Shown piece after piece: positions 47,440 to 61,067 of a stretch of DNA of 61,250 nt (positions within the stretch are counted from its first letter, which is position 1; each line of letters starts with the position of its first letter). A model generated the notes under the pieces. It made no database searches. It was not told the origin of the DNA and saw only the letters and a list, made by a program, of their open reading frames with translations. The position numbers and the translations under genes were made by a program. Origin of the DNA: Paraphysoderma sedebokerense (lineage: Eukaryota; Blastocladiomycota; Physodermatomycetes; Physodermatales; Physodermataceae); contig JAHLJZ010000120.1 in assembly GCA_025602915.1 (NCBI GenBank), positions 1 through 61,250 of the forward strand, written 5' to 3'.

Positions 47440-48309
47440 ATTCACAGTGAAAGAGAGTCAGAGTTTGTTACAAACTTTTTGGTAGTAAGAGATATTGATT
47501 TAATCTCGAGACACCAAAATAGTCTGTAAAAACCAGAGGGGTAGGCCGGCAAGGCGATACGGGTAGGGGATGAGAAACGAGAAAAAAAGCGTGTTTAAGA
47601 CCGTAAAGGCGACTCGACAGGGCGGGGGGAGATGTGCTTCTGGAGAGTCGTCGTGTGGGATATGGGTGTGGATGAGGGTTGATTTAGTTCAGAGACATAT
47701 CAAAGAGTGAAGTTCCTCACAGGGATGCGATGTGTCCGATGTGGGAATGATCGCTTCTTAAAAAAAGTTTCACTTTTCAAAGAGAGGGGAAAATTCCCTG
47801 CCTGCAAGGGGGCCCGTGAGCAGTGTCTCCACGGAAAATGTCACGTGCGCACAAACAAACTTGTGTCACCTCGATTTTTGCCCTCCTTGCTTCCCGAACA
47901 CAAATGAAAATCCACCATTGTCGCACTGATAATTTTGTCCTCCCTTCCCCCCATGATGTATTGACACTTCTGTCCCATGAATTGAAAAAAAATTGAAACG
48001 GCTCGTCACTGAAATGCGAAAGCTTCTTGCAATTGGGGTCGCGTGTCCATTCCTCATGTGTCTTCTGACTCTTATTGCGCAATGATGTAATGCCGGCTTC
48101 TTCCAAAAATTTTATCTTCTTTATGTCTTTGCCGTGATTACAAGTCTATTGATACATTATACGACATATTCTATTGGCTAAACAATACTAATGTAGAAAT
48201 GTGGAAAAAATGCACAACTCGGGACCAGCATATGAACTGATCGTTTCCACTGATTCGGATCCTTTCCTAGATCTATTTCTTCCTTCCGCGTCATAATTGA
48301 AATGAATAT
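47440..48309. other. Forkhead promoter region, unit 2
   Basis: Exact repeat of 33552-34421. No separate gene supported. Confidence 0.4.
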
Positions 48310-50464
48310 TTACCAGTCCCCCTCATTATCGTTCGGAGTGTCCTCGTCACTCTTTTTGGCTTTTCTAATCGCGAAAAGACGATTCAACAACGCATTTTGA
48401 ATTGGATGCGGATAGGTATTTGGACCTTGTTTTGGTGGCGACACCCGTTTGAGGTTATTCTTTGCATATTCCAAGTCATCGGCTGAAAACGACCTGGCCC
48501 TACTTTCATCACTGAAGAAGTATGTTGCCCCTGGTGCTTCCCTTGACTTTGTGTTAGGTTGAATAGTAAATGACCTTTGATGGGTGAAAGAAGGTGCAGA
48601 CGAAGCCGTCTGGTCTGAAATATCACGATCATTGACCCCGTTCAGCGTCTTTTGCAGGGCTAAGTATCGGTTTATTATACTTGCTTTTTTGAGTGGATTC
48701 GTGTCGTTCTTCTCGAGAGGATGTGTAACTTCTTTTAGGTCTGTAAAGACATTGGCTGAATATGATTTCGGCATCATTGGTGGTGCTGGTGCAGGCGGTT
48801 TACTCACTTTGGGAAGCATTGTCTGCGAGGAAGACAATAGTTGAACCGCCGATAGAGAAAGTAAACCTGGGTTAGGAATTGGTGGAGGCAATGGAATCGG
48901 CATCGTTGGCGGTGTTGGTGCAGGCGGTTTACCCACTTTGGGAAGCATTGTCTGCGAGGAAGACAATAGTTCGACCGCCGATAGGGAACGTAAATCTGAG
49001 TTAGAAATTGGTGGAGGAAATGGAATCGGCATCATTGGCGGTGTTGGCGCAGGCGGTTTACTCACTTTGGGAAGCATTGTCTGCGAGGAAGACAGTAGCT
49101 GAACCGCCGATAGGGAAAGTAAACCTTGTTCAGGGATCGGTGGAGGTAATGGAATCATTGAGGGTTGTGAACGAACAGTTGTTGGTGTTGGCGTTGGAGT
49201 TGGCAATGGTGGTAATGGCATAAGCGGTGGTCCTGAATAATAGTATGTATCGTTTGGGGACGGTGAAGATGGCGGTGATACTGAAGTATCCGGCATAACT
49301 GGAGATGTCACATTAGAATGCAATGAATAATCTTTGTATGATGATACTAAATCATTGGTCGAGATGTGACTGGCGGTGACCGAATTGCGAATAGATTCGG
49401 ATTTGGAAGAATCCATTGTTCGATATTGAAAATCATCGGTCTGTGTAAATGTTGAGGTGAGATCTTTTTCTTCAGTTTGCGTTGCCGTTGCTATAGTCTG
49501 TATTTTTGGAGCCGTGACAGTTTCGTATGGTATGTCGTCAGCAGAGGTAGTGTGACTTTCGTCCGCGATCATTTGATCATCTCGATTGTTGCCAGCATCA
49601 GTTTTTGTGGTGACATTGCTCACACCCGTTATGAGAGACAAAAAATCAATCGGTTTGTTCGATGCTTTCCTTTCTTTATCAAAGCGATCTTCAGGTTTTT
49701 CTCTGTCTGCGCTGTCGGTGTTCTTTTGGTTATCACTTGCCATATTACTATTAGCCGTGTTGTTACCATATGCTATCTCTTTCACATTAGTCAATAAATT
49801 TTCTATACTGCCCCATTCATTCGTATTTCTCTTATTTCTCTTACTTTCGTCATCTTTGGGTGTTTCGATAACTGCTGAAGTGGTCGCTTTTTCTTCTGTG
49901 GTCGCTTCTACCGAGTTCACCACAGAAACCACAGTATTAAGTTTTACTGGGGTTACCTCTAAAGTCATCGGCACATTCGGCTCTACAAAAGTTACCGTCT
50001 TTTTCGCTGCAGACTTCGGTTCATTCGTCATATAATCCGTGGACGCTGAAGCTAATGAATTCGTAGATTTGGGTTTTATCGGCAATACTGGAACACCTGC
50101 ATTCGGAAGTTGTGGTACCGAATGTCTATCATCATCGGGAATTTTAGCTGCTTTTACGATTTTAGCTGTATACAGTACGATGCGATCATCTTTTCTTTTT
50201 TGTTTTGATTTCTTTTCGTTTTTCCGACAGCATCCGTATTTTGTGAAAACAGCTGCACGAGATGAATTTTTAATGGGTTGGGATAAATAATCGGTATAGC
50301 TAGTGAGATTATCATAAACTAAGACATTCAGATGAAAGACGTTTACCTTGCAATACAGCACCGACTAACAGACAGACCACTGCAAGAATTGCCCCTAATT
50401 CTGAAGGAAAGCGGGCATTCGATGTGTGGGGATCTGCAGAAGATGTCTCTGGGATTGATGGCAT
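48310..50464 (-). CDS. Membrane-anchored proline-rich protein, unit 2 copy
   Basis: Exons 50347-50464 and 48310-50252, identical to the unit 1 copy: one membrane segment near the N-terminus, three 43-residue proline-rich repeats, and the basic helix plus acidic, Trp-ended C-terminus. The internal 129-bp coding repeats lie at about 48765-49150. Confidence 0.65.
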
Positions 50465-51520
50465 TGTTAATCGCAACAAAAGCTGCTTTCTCAAAGAATC
50501 CACAGATTCAAGTAATCTATGGAAATATTACAGTGGTTACGGTTCAATCCAGGTGGATATAGATCTAGGTTTGATGGGAGCATTGATTCTCTACTTTCAG
50601 TCGAGCGTGAATTTTCGCGATTGGTTACTAGTACCGTGATAAACTGAAGTCATTCGTGACTCAAAACGCCACTGCTTCATTCCTTTTCATTTCAGTTAGT
50701 CGAGAATATTCTAAAGCAGAGTATACCGGGCTACTCATTTCTTGATTGTTTCACGTGAATTATATAGCAACACAGGTTTATACACAAATCACAATGAGCG
50801 TAGAAATTTGGTTTACGAGTCTGTGACTTACACCCCGTCCCCATATCTCCTCTGTCAAATCTAGGCCGCTATTGATGTTTGAGGCTTGGTTTTACTCTCC
50901 ACAGATATTAAATACTAATGATCTGAAGTGCGTCTTAAGAGGCAATGTTCATTTATGGACAATTGAATTAATCAAACAGTAATTTCATTCATGGATGCAG
51001 TGATAGTTTGAAGTGCAAATGATGTAAGACAGTTGATATCAGACAGGTTGCGGCTTGAAAATTTATCCAGTGAATGCTTATCAGTAAAAGAATTGTTCGC
51101 TTAAATTAACACGTGAATGAAACTATACGGGAAGTTTCTTCAGGAAGAATACAGAAAGAGAAAAGCTTGTATTAGGGTAACAATAGCTAAGTCCACTAGA
51201 CATCCTGACATGCCTTTAGCGGAGGTTATGGATGCTAATGCCATTTTACTTTGATCTTAGTATTATTCAATTCATTGCAAGCCTTTAAATACCAGATGGA
51301 TCGATTGGGCTGTGCTTTTACTGTCTATGACGACTGCCCGGTCCTTTGAGCAATTTTGCTGTTTAAACGCGTTGCCAAGGAAATTCCTCCATGACTACTC
51401 AAACGTGACCCGTTACCATGGCGATCATGTGTGATCCACCTTTAGTGCACTTTTTTCAATACTCAATACCATCCAAATAACCTTCGACTCTTTTTCTAGG
51501 TTTAGGAAATTATACGAGAA
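50465..51520. other. Shared promoter region, unit 2
   Basis: Exact repeat of 36577-37632, between the divergent proline-rich gene and RPL4. Confidence 0.45.
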
Positions 51521-53054
51521 ATGGCCGCCGTATGTATTTTTTGGATTTTCTGCATCATTTTTTTTTTACACAAAGGTGCATTAGGCCTTGTGTTTTTATT
51601 ATCATGACACTTTTTTTGCGATATCGACATACAATCACTCGCAACTCCGAAAACTGAAATATCGACTTGCTTACCCCTAATATATCCGATCGTCATTTAT
51701 AATAGGCTCGTCCCGTTGTTAACGTTTACTCTGCCGAAAACCACGCCACTGTTGGTCAAGTCTCTTTGCCAGCTGTTTTCAAGGCTCCCATCAGACCTGA
51801 TGTCGTCCGTTTCGTTCACACTTGCATGAACAAAAATAAGAGACAAGCCTATGCCGTTTCAGTCAAGGCTGGTCACCAAACCTCTGCTGAATCATGGGGT
51901 ACTGGTCGTGCTGTTGCCCGTATCCCCCGTGTTTCTGGCGGTGGTACTCATCGTGCTGGTCAGGTATAGATTGAGCTAATTTATTCAGACTGAGGCCGAC
52001 GAAATCACGGATAAGCTTTTGTGCATGATGGAAATTAATCACTGTGTTTGCTTTGTATTCTAGGCTGCTTTCGGTAACATGTGCCGTGGAGGTCGTATGT
52101 TCGCTCCCACTAAAGTCTGGAGAAGATGGCATGTCAAGATCAACCAAAACCAAAGGAGATTTGCCGTTGCTTCTGCTCTTGCTGCTTCCGCTATTCCCGC
52201 TTTGGTTATGGCCAGAGGTCACAGAATCGAAGGTGTCGCTGAAGTAAGTCTTTCAGTGATTCACTGATTTACCCTTATTGGTGATAGTCTAACATGGGAC
52301 TTCATTCTACTTATTCTTAGATCCCCCTTGTCATTGATACCGCTGCTGAATCTTTAGTCAAAACTAAGGCTGCTGTTGCCCTTCTCAAGGCTTATAATGC
52401 TGACGCCGATGTCATCCGTGCTCGTGCTTCCCGCACCAAGCTCCGTGCCGGTAAGGGTAAATTGAGAAACCGTCGCCACAAGACATCCCGTGGTCCTCTC
52501 GTCATCTACGAAAAGGATAACGGTATCGTCAAGGCTTTCAGAAACATTCCGGGTGTCGAACTCTGCAATGTTCATCACTTGAACTTGTTGAAGTTGGCTC
52601 CTGGTGGCCATCTTGGCCGTTTCTGCATCTGGACTCAATCTGCCTTCCAACTCTTGGACCAACTTTTCGGCACTTTCAAGACAGAGGCTACCCTTAAAAA
52701 GGACTATATGTAAGTCGGAATGTAATTCAGTTCTGTGCTGTCTATGACTAGTGCTGACATTTTGTTCACTCAATCTGTAGCCTCCCTGCCAACATCATGG
52801 CCAACCCCGATATTACCCGTATCATCAACTCCGACGAAATCCAATCCGTCGTTCGCCCAGCTGGCGCCGCTACCCAGAAACGCCCTTACACACAAAAGAA
52901 GAACCCACTCCGCAACAACGGTGTTATGTTCCGTCTTAACCCTTATGCTAAGACTGTGAAGAGACAAGAGATGACCAAGAAGGGTAAAGTTGCCAAGAAA
53001 AACAAGAAGAGCGCTACCTCCAAACAATGGGTTCATGGATTATTGTCAGCTTAA
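51521..53054 (+). CDS. RPL4: 60S ribosomal protein L4 (uL4), unit 2 copy
   Basis: Exons 51521-51529, 51706-51963, 52064-52243, 52321-52709 and 52781-53054, identical to the unit 1 copy in exons, introns and product (369 residues). Promoter and 3' end are both inside the duplicated unit, so both copies would be complete genes. Confidence 0.95.
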
Positions 53055-53574
53055 ACAAGTTGTTAAGAAATGAGTTCTCGTTTGTAATTATAGTCCCAGT
53101 TAAATCATAGTAATAAGATTTGAATACTTTGAAAATATATGTTGATTGGCCCCAATATCACCACGTTCTGCTGGTGCTGTACCGCCAGTGACTGCATGAG
53201 ACTCGTATTCGCCGTCATCTAACCTGATCTAGCAATGTTGCGCTACCATGACCGTACGAATCTGCTAATCACTGAAAGCGTAGTTAACACTTTGACACTT
53301 TGGAGTGCAATACGAAAGTGAAAACTGCCGCAGTAAGTGAAAGACGAGATTTCCCTCTTTCGATCAAGTTCTTAATAAATATCGCGCGGCCAGAAATAAC
53401 ACGTGACCAGCCAAAAAAAAATAACATTGCAATTTTTTTCCTCAGTCAGCAACCCTCCTTCCTCCCTGGAACCACATCCACATCCCTTTATCATTTTTGA
53501 TATTCTCTTTCTTTAGAACCTGATATTGTGGTGCTCATTCCATCCATTATCTGGTTTAATCTCGACATCCAGTT
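53055..53574. other. RPL4-eIF4G spacer, unit 2
   Basis: Exact repeat of 39167-39686, holding the RPL4 3' end and the eIF4G promoter. Confidence 0.45.
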
Positions 53575-56500
53575 ATGTCTTCTAGTCAAACGCCCAACGC
53601 TTGGGCAAAACCCCCCAGTATAGTAAAACTACCGACTGGTAAAGCATCCGATTCTTCACAATCAACGGCCACCCCTGCACAGGCTTCATCTAATCCGCAT
53701 CCTCCATCCAATCCGCCAAAAGGGAATCCAACTCAACCTACCCCAAACGCTACCACGAATAAACAACCACCGACCAACGTGGCCACATCTCTAATATCGT
53801 CTTCATCCGTACCTTCATCAACAGGCAATGGAAATAGCGGAAGTGGAAAAAATATTAAGTTTGGTGCCAATGTTGCGTCTTCAACCCCATCGCCCGCGGC
53901 GAGTGGGAATGGAAGTGGAAATGCAAATGATATGAGAAGTAATGGTCGCGCTTGGAGTAACGGAAGTGGATGGAGTAATAAGTATGTTTCCATCAGTGAT
54001 TATTCTTTAAGCATCATTTAGGGGATCATCTCGAATTCAAAGTGAATAAGCACGGCTGGGCTTACAGTTCCGTATTCGCGATGTTTAGATTGTATATTAG
54101 AATTTAGATAAGGTGATGGAATGCCATACATACGTTGGCTCTGACCTATTTTTATTTTTTTTTCTTTTTCTTATTTGTCTTTGAAATTGTGGTTCTGCTA
54201 ATAGCGAGGATCAGCGAAATCAGCAACGCGGCCACCAGAACCGAGGACGGCCTCATCAGTCCAACAAGCGACGAGGATCTTTTAACTCACAGCAGTCGAC
54301 ACAGTCCCAACAATCTAACCAACGAACGGGACAATCGAGTGCCCCGGTATCTTTACCGCAACCGCCGACTACAGCGACAAGTATAAAATTTGGTACTGTG
54401 GAAACGACATTACCGTCGGCGACTTCAGTGAACAAAGAAAACGCGCCGAAAAATCAGACAGCACAAGAAACTCGACAACAAGCTTGGGGTTCATCTAATC
54501 AATCAGTTTCATCTAAAGAGGTCAACCAAACGAAAGTAGGAACAAAGCAGAGCATAGAATCGGCTTCGAAAACGAATGAAACGAGTGCACAAGAACACAC
54601 CACCGGGTCAGAAATTGCTGATTCGGATAGCAAAATATTGGTATGTTGATCAATTTTGGTAGACGTCAATGTCGGATCGTCGTGTCTAACATAATGTCTT
54701 CCAGGCCCCTGTTGCCCGACAACCTTCTGTCAAGACGTTTGACAAGATTCCTAGAGTTAGATCGACTCCCCCTGTTCCCTCTGCCAATGGCTATGTACCT
54801 CCAATTCAAGGTTTCAATGCAAAGCCATCAAATCTTCGACCGTCCCAACCCCATCTTTCTGGTGACGCAGTTGGGTCATCCGATTTACCTCAGCAACAAG
54901 TGTCAACCCCATTTTCGCAACAACCTACCAGCGTATCCTCACACGCTCCCGCTGCATCGTCGGCGCAAGCTCCATCTCACATTCACAATCCTTCATCGCA
55001 TATACCGCAGACTTCGCATCATACATATCAGTCGAATCCGTCTTTCCACCAGGCACAACCCCGATCATACAAATCGCAGCATCCTAGAGGAGTCAAAGCT
55101 GGTCATTCTTCATCAATCCCCGCGACGCATAGCATCCCTCCCACCAATATTCACGGCGCACCGATACCCGGGTCAAATACTGTTACACCCGCCGTACCGT
55201 CTGTATACCCTGGTGCAGTACCGGCTCCAATGCAACCGAATGTTTATCCGATGAATATGCCTGGCTATGTATGTAAATTCTTTCCAGAGTCACGTTTGTT
55301 GCGACATGTGCTAAATTATATCCATTTAGGGTTATCAACAACCTTACACAGCGGCGTACGATCCTGCGCAATATCAATATTACCCATATTATCCCACAAT
55401 GCCGAATCCTGTTCAGGCTTCACAACCGCAGCCTGCCCCTATTCCAACATCTGGGAATCGTGTGATTCCTTCATCCGCTCCCTTTTACTCTACTTCACCT
55501 TCATCCTCTTTTGCGGTTCCTCCACAGCCCAAACCGCAACCAGTAGAACGTTCCAAATCGAAATCGTCAGCCATCCGTATCACCAATCCTAACACCGGAG
55601 AGACGTATTCGCCCTCCGAACTGGCGGCTAAAGCTCAATCCCCAAAGAAAGAACCCGTGATACCCATTCCGGCCTCTGTAGCCACTCCGCCCACGAAACC
55701 GGTCATTGCCTCCGAACCTGCACCTGATTCAACAATGCGAAAATCCAAAGCAATTCCCATACGTAGACCAGACGAAGGGGCAAAGAATGAAGATGGAATT
55801 ACTACAGGCGAGAACAGTGGCGACGCTGCTAGTGTCAAGTCACTGCCTATTGAACGATCAGAGAAGTCGCCGACTAGAGGCAAGTCTCCAGAAAAATCGA
55901 AGTCTCCGAAGCGAACTCCGTCTCCCGTGAAAGTTACTGCTAAAAGCGATGTCTCCGAAACGGAGAAGCCACTCAAGGATACCAACACCTTGGAGAAAAA
56001 GGAAATCTCAAAGGAGAATAAGGCGGCCGACGAAGAACGTACTCCTTCTCCCGCAAAAGCAAAGTCAGTGGAAAGGTCTGCATTACCCAAAAAACAGCAA
56101 TCGGCTGAACAATCGATTTCGACTGAAAGCATCAAAGGAGAGGTCATTGACGTAAAGGAAAGAGGGCGTTCTCCAACTCGCTCCCCTCCACTGCCAACAC
56201 AACCTTCAACACCTCCTGCTCCGACACCGCAATCGCCGGCCAAATCCGCATCACGCTCTCGTTCGAAATCTCCAACGAAAACTCCAGCTACGGAGAATTT
56301 CGAACAAAAGTGTCGAAGGATGTATCCCGATGGCGTGGTTCCCGCACCTGAAAATATTATTTTGAAGAATAAACGCGAAGTCTGTCGTTACGCGAAAGAT
56401 TTTCTTGTTCAATTCCGGCCCTTGTGTGAGGCTATGCCAAAATTATTGGTAGACTTGGGTATCTTTGCGTCTTCGAACAAATCAGGAGGTGGGATGGGAG

Positions 56501-59156
56501 GGAGACAATCCTCAGGTGGCCGCCGTCAAACTCAGGCAGCTAATCGTAGCGGTGGTTTGGGAGGGTTGGGGTCCTTACAAGCTCAGGCGCGAAGTCGGCC
56601 AGATCAACCGGCATCCAAATTATCGTCAGCTGAACGGTTTGCTCAATCGCTTGCCTCTAATATGACTCGACAGCCATCCATGGGACGAGATAGTTCTCGA
56701 GGTGGAAGAGGACGTGACGACTCACACGGTATGGACCGACAACGTTCTAACCGTGATCGCAAAAATCGGGGTCAACAACAGAATGTTGCCCTTAACATGC
56801 CTCCTCTGGAAGATTATGCTCCTCTCGAAAAATCAGAGAATAGATGGACCCCGGGAATGAAAGTTTCCGGGCAACTGTCCGAAGAAGAAATAGCCAATCA
56901 AAAGTTGGGTCGTAAAGCCAAGGGACTACTAAACAAGATCACGCTTGACAACTTCGAAAGAGTATCTAAACAAATTGTTGACATCGGAGTCGCAACTATC
57001 AGTGGACTTAAGACAGTAATCGACGAAATTTTTGCTAAAGCCACTGACGAAGCGAATTTCGCCTCCATTTATGCTATGTTGTGTTTGAAGCTGTATCAGG
57101 AGATGAAACCCGTGCAAGAATTGTCTGAGGAGGATAATAAGAGGGTTTTCAGAAAGCTGTTACTTAGTCAATGTCAATCTGGCTTTGAAAATTTGCCTAA
57201 GTGGACCCAAACTGAAGAAGAGAAGCAAGAGCTTTCGGAAGCTGGTATTACTGAGGATGCAGATGGACCGGAAGAGTCAAAGAAAGATGAATCTTCGGCG
57301 AAGAAATCATCGGATACAAACGAAGATGAATATGAGCAGATGCAAAAAATCAAGCGCCGTGCTTTAGGCAATATTACATTCATCGGAGAGCTGTTTAAAA
57401 AAGGACTTTTAACGGAGAAGATCATGCATACTTGTGTTCAAAGGTTGATCTCTAACACAGACGAAGAGTATATCGAGGCGCTTTGTAAACTCTTGACAAC
57501 AGTTGGTGCCTCTTTGGAGCATCAAAAGAGCAAGAATTTGATCGATCATTACTTTGAAAGAATGGTCAAGATTCAAAGTTTAACAACCTTGGGGAGCAGA
57601 ATACAGTTTATGATACAGGTATGATGTGGTCCATTCGTTGTCACTTCTTTTTGACTTCACTAACACCCTGCTCTTTTTTATAAGGATGTTATTGATCTGA
57701 GGGCGAATAAATGGGTACTACGTACAGTCGTTGCAGCATCTGGACCCAAAACGATTGCACAGATTCGTCAAGAGGTATGTCTAAGAACATTACTAGTTTC
57801 ATATGTCGCCAAGCATTAATGCAGTTATTCATTGGAATCTGTAGGCTTCGCGTCAGAATGAGGAGTCGAGGAGGTCATCTGGCGGAGGAAATCGAAGTCT
57901 ACCGACTCTCGACCAGCAGTTAGGCCGTCGGGATTCGAGGCGCGATGATGAACGCAGAAGTTCGAGAGGAACACGAGGCGGTCGCGGTGATTCAGACAGA
58001 CGCGACCGGGACGCAGATAAAAGAGATGCCAAGATTGACGAATGGATAAGCGTCGGTACCTCTAAGGTATCCAGTGTGCAAAAAGATAAAACGCATACCT
58101 TACGCCCGAAGACTGTATTCAACTTTTCAAGTTCTTCCCAAAGTTCCACCGAGTCTATTAAAACCCCAGACGAAGGACAAGCTATGTCGCGAAGCGGCTC
58201 CAGTAACAACATTTTGTACTTATCTTCCGTCATTTATTTGGGTTTAGAGTGGCAATACTGACGATTTATTTCTCATACATTTGTAGCCAAATTCTCGAAG
58301 ACTCCGAAAGGCGTAAATCTGTCGATGCTTCGGTGGCCCAATCGGACATACAAGGAAACGCACCTGAAGACGTTGAGCCAGAAGAACCGAATGTTAAAGA
58401 ACTGTCGGAAGAAGAGTGCAAAGAAGAGTTTGAAAAAAAAGTGAAATCCCTGTTCGAAGTGAGAGAGGTCGATGAATTAATTGATGATTTGAAGAAGTTG
58501 AATGCTCCACAGTATCACGATTCTCTTCTGGAGGTTTTGTTGAATTTGGCGTTTGACCGCAAAGAAAGCGAAGTCGAACTTGTCGTGAAATTTTTGGAGA
58601 AAGCTATCTCCGAGGATGTCATTCAAGCAAATAATATCGTTGCAGCGTAAGTCCCTAAAATATTTGTTCTCCATGTTTTTCTTTTCGTTGACTTTCGATT
58701 TGACAAAATACTCCTGTAGGCTTAATAACATAATGGAAGTATATACCGATATCGTCATGGATGTTCCCAAACTTCCGAATTTGATGGGTTTGCTGTTGTC
58801 TTCGCTACTGTCGGCCGATATTTTAGAAGTAAAGACTGTCAAGCCTTATATCATTCAGTTAAGCTCACAGGGTCTAATACCGCCCTCAATCAAACTGGGA
58901 TGTAAAATTGTTCAAGGGCTCTTGCAACAATCATGGGTACGTCTTCTGTTATCTCGGAATGTCATCAACTCATCTTTTGTACTGAATTCTAGTTTACCCA
59001 ACTCACCAGGATGTCGACCGGATTAAATCAACTTTCCCTGTGGCTATGTTCTTTTCTTCAGCGAAGAAGGACGACAAGCAGTTTCAACAGGGTCAATTAT
59101 CTCGAAATATTGAGTTGGACAACGCGACCGATGTTATTGCGCAACTCATGGAGTGA
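53575..59156 (+). CDS. Translation initiation factor eIF4G, full-length copy
   Basis: Exons 53575-53981, 54205-54640, 54705-55268, 55330-57618, 57685-57774, 57845-58215, 58287-58646, 58720-58936 and 59010-59156 join to 1,626 residues. eIF4G scaffolds the cap-binding complex: it links eIF4E, eIF4A, poly(A)-binding protein and mRNA in the cytosol. The N-terminal 800 residues are Ser/Pro/Gln/Asn-rich and disordered, with two IKFG motifs (about residues 93 and 220) and RGG/SR-like patches. The canonical eIF4E-binding motif YxxxxL-phi reads YAKDFLV at about 823. The MIF4G domain spans about 990-1260, with the NKITLDNFERVSKQI start. An RGG-like linker follows, then an MA3 domain at about 1427-1575 (EECKEEFEKKVKSLF onward), as in animal and plant eIF4G. 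The product ends DVIAQLME. The last acceptor (CACCAG before 59010) was chosen over a nearer TCTAG because only it keeps frame. Confidence 0.92.
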
Positions 59157-60442
59157 GATGTTGGATTTACCCTTCCTTTTTGTTGTACCTTACCCTGTTA
59201 AAAGCTTTGTATTGTAATTTCTCAATGTGCGTACGTAATAATTTCCGAGTATAACGATTTGTAAGAATATTGAAGTGAGGAGAAAGAAAAAAAAATCATC
59301 GGAATAAGGGAAATGGTTCCGGATATAATGAATCAAACTTCTTATAAACTTTGATCCCCAGAAAACAATCGCATAAAAATAAAATGTTGGCCGTTCTTTG
59401 TATCATTAGCTTAAGTGAATATTGTTGGTTTATTGACTTAATTTCTGCGTGCTGCTTTTACTTTTTAACTGTCGTAAGTCAGCAATACATGTATTGGAAA
59501 GTGATGCAGTTTGTTACAGAATGGTCGATGATATGGCAGTTGAAAATCTCCAACCCAACAGGTCTAAATGACGGAAAGCCAATGTGGCGATACCACATTT
59601 GGAAAATAACCAGCACTTCAACTTTCTATTATCCATTAACACTAAACTACGTTCAATTCAGCTATATATATCATCTGAGTATCCAAGCAACTTTACATCA
59701 TTCGATCTTGCAGAATTGTTCCATAATTTCGCGCCAGGATAGGGAAAGAAAGTTCTAGCCACCATTCTAATACGACCATTATCAATCCCAACAAGCCGGC
59801 TAAGCCCCAACTGCAAGAGAGAGAATGTACAGGTATCACATATATCTAAACTTGACAATAGAATTACGACTAATTTTGATTATCTTTGATGTTCGGTAAT
59901 CCCATTTCACTGTACCACACATAATAGAAATAGAGCAACTGCAACTCCAACTGCAAGAGAGAGAATGTACAGGTATCACATATATCTAAACTTGACAATA
60001 GTCGGTGTCCAATCGAAACACCAGCAATTTGATCCCACCCCTCAACAGATATTATGCCCCTGGCTACGCCTCTGGAGGAACGTAAGATTTCGGCCATTTT
60101 GTTCCTGAAGAGTCGCATAGAAGTATACTATCTGTAACTTTCAACAGTGCGCAATCCAGCATCCGGTTCGAAAAGTTTGACACCGGTTGGCAATATCTTT
60201 AAAACGAATAGGGTCATCGAAGAGGTCTACCTCTCGCCGAAATAAAGTTTCTTTTTTGACATTTAACCATGCAATGTCCATTTTCATAATTTCTCAGCTT
60301 CCTCCCCATCATCAATTGGGCCATGGTTCAGCAGAATCCCGTGACTCAGCACTGTCGTCGCAATGGTTACCATAGTCTCCAGTGCCTGATGGTGAAATGA
60401 ATACCGCATCCACCTCTGGCCATTTGAATCCCTTACTCAAAT
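59157..60442. other. Spacer with possible LINE-like remnant
   Basis: No gene is supported. On the minus strand around 59660-59780 a frame contains RTFFPYPGAKLWNNSA, resembling the conserved R-x-F-x(5)-G-x-x-LWN end of some non-LTR reverse transcriptases; this is weak and short. A 55-bp direct repeat lies at 59807-60001. The right third holds the upstream region of the LRR-like fragment. Confidence 0.3.
59807..60001. repeat. 55-bp perfect direct repeat, 140 bp apart
   Basis: Copies at 59807-59861 and 59947-60001 are identical, beginning CCAACTGCAAGAGAGAG and ending CTTGACAATAG. The intervening 85 bp is unrelated. No coding role is evident; it could be a local replication-slippage duplication. 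Confidence 0.85.
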
Positions 60443-61067
60443 ATGTCTTCTCGCAACAGCGGCCCCACTCAAATAGAACGAAAGTGCCATACGGTTGTTG
60501 AAGTCGTTAAAGGGTTCTCTGGCCAGTTCGCACCCTTGAAATGCTACTTCGAAAATCTAACTGGACGACCTCTTTCATCTTTCCCCATCATTCTTGATAG
60601 AGTCGGCGGAACCGAAACACAGATTATTGATGAAACGCTTAATCGATAAAGAATTGAGTAGCATCTTGAATCAGGTCACTCCGTTTGACCCTGGGATGTC
60701 TATTGCGTTTGCTCCATTTTTTCCTGCCAATCCTCCGTCGAAACCTACATTCACGTTGTGGCGTCCCGAAAACGTTCTTAGTAGCCGTTTTGCAAACATG
60801 GAAGGGGATATCGGTGTAACTACAATCAATATCTTGCGACCACCGGAAGATATGGCGGATACTATATATCTTGACCTTTCGGGAAATAATCTATTTGGTA
60901 TCGACCTTCCTGAGGTCGTTCGGTTAGTCAGAAAGCTCCCTAAGTGCGCCGTAGCGAATCTATCTAATAATCGTCTGGATGGAAAGGAGAGTTCATTTGA
61001 AGTATTGTGTTCTTTACTGGATATGGAGCAGATACAATTTGTAGATATTACCTTAAATCCGATGGCG
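60443..61067 (+). pseudogene. LRR/RNI-like gene fragment truncated by telomere-type repeats
   Basis: A frame opens at the ATG at 60443 (MSSRNSGPTQIERKCHTVVE) and continues, after one change of frame near 60635-60650, into a segment with leucine-rich-repeat character: TIYLDLSGNNLFGIDLP, CAVANLSNNRLDG, IQFVDITLNPMAL. Alternating strand and helix spacing resembles ribonuclease-inhibitor-like LRRs. The coding sequence then passes without any gap into TTAGG repeats at 61068, where a stop soon follows. Thus the 3' part of the gene is missing and the frame is broken once. No intron consensus explains the frame change. Function of an intact relative is unknown; LRR gene families are frequent near fungal chromosome ends. 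Confidence 0.6.

Larger units (their letters stand above)
30550..58325. repeat. Perfect tandem duplication of 13,888 bp (two units)
   Basis: Unit 1 is 30550-44437 and unit 2 is 44438-58325. All reading frames longer than 60 codons recur at exactly +13,888 with identical translations, and introns and spacers read in parallel show no differences. Identity stops sharply: 30549 G against 44437 A on the left, 44438 G against 58326 T on the right, so there is no microhomology. The inner junction joins a point inside eIF4G exon 7 to the spacer upstream of LVKR gene 2. Complete duplicated genes are the forkhead gene, the proline-rich membrane protein and RPL4; eIF4G is complete only in unit 2. Confidence 0.95.

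Noticed and set aside
59351-59758. 135-codon plus-strand open frame after eIF4G
   Set aside because: Composition is AT-driven with no recognisable domain, and the minus strand of the same region carries a better, though weak, LINE-like trace.
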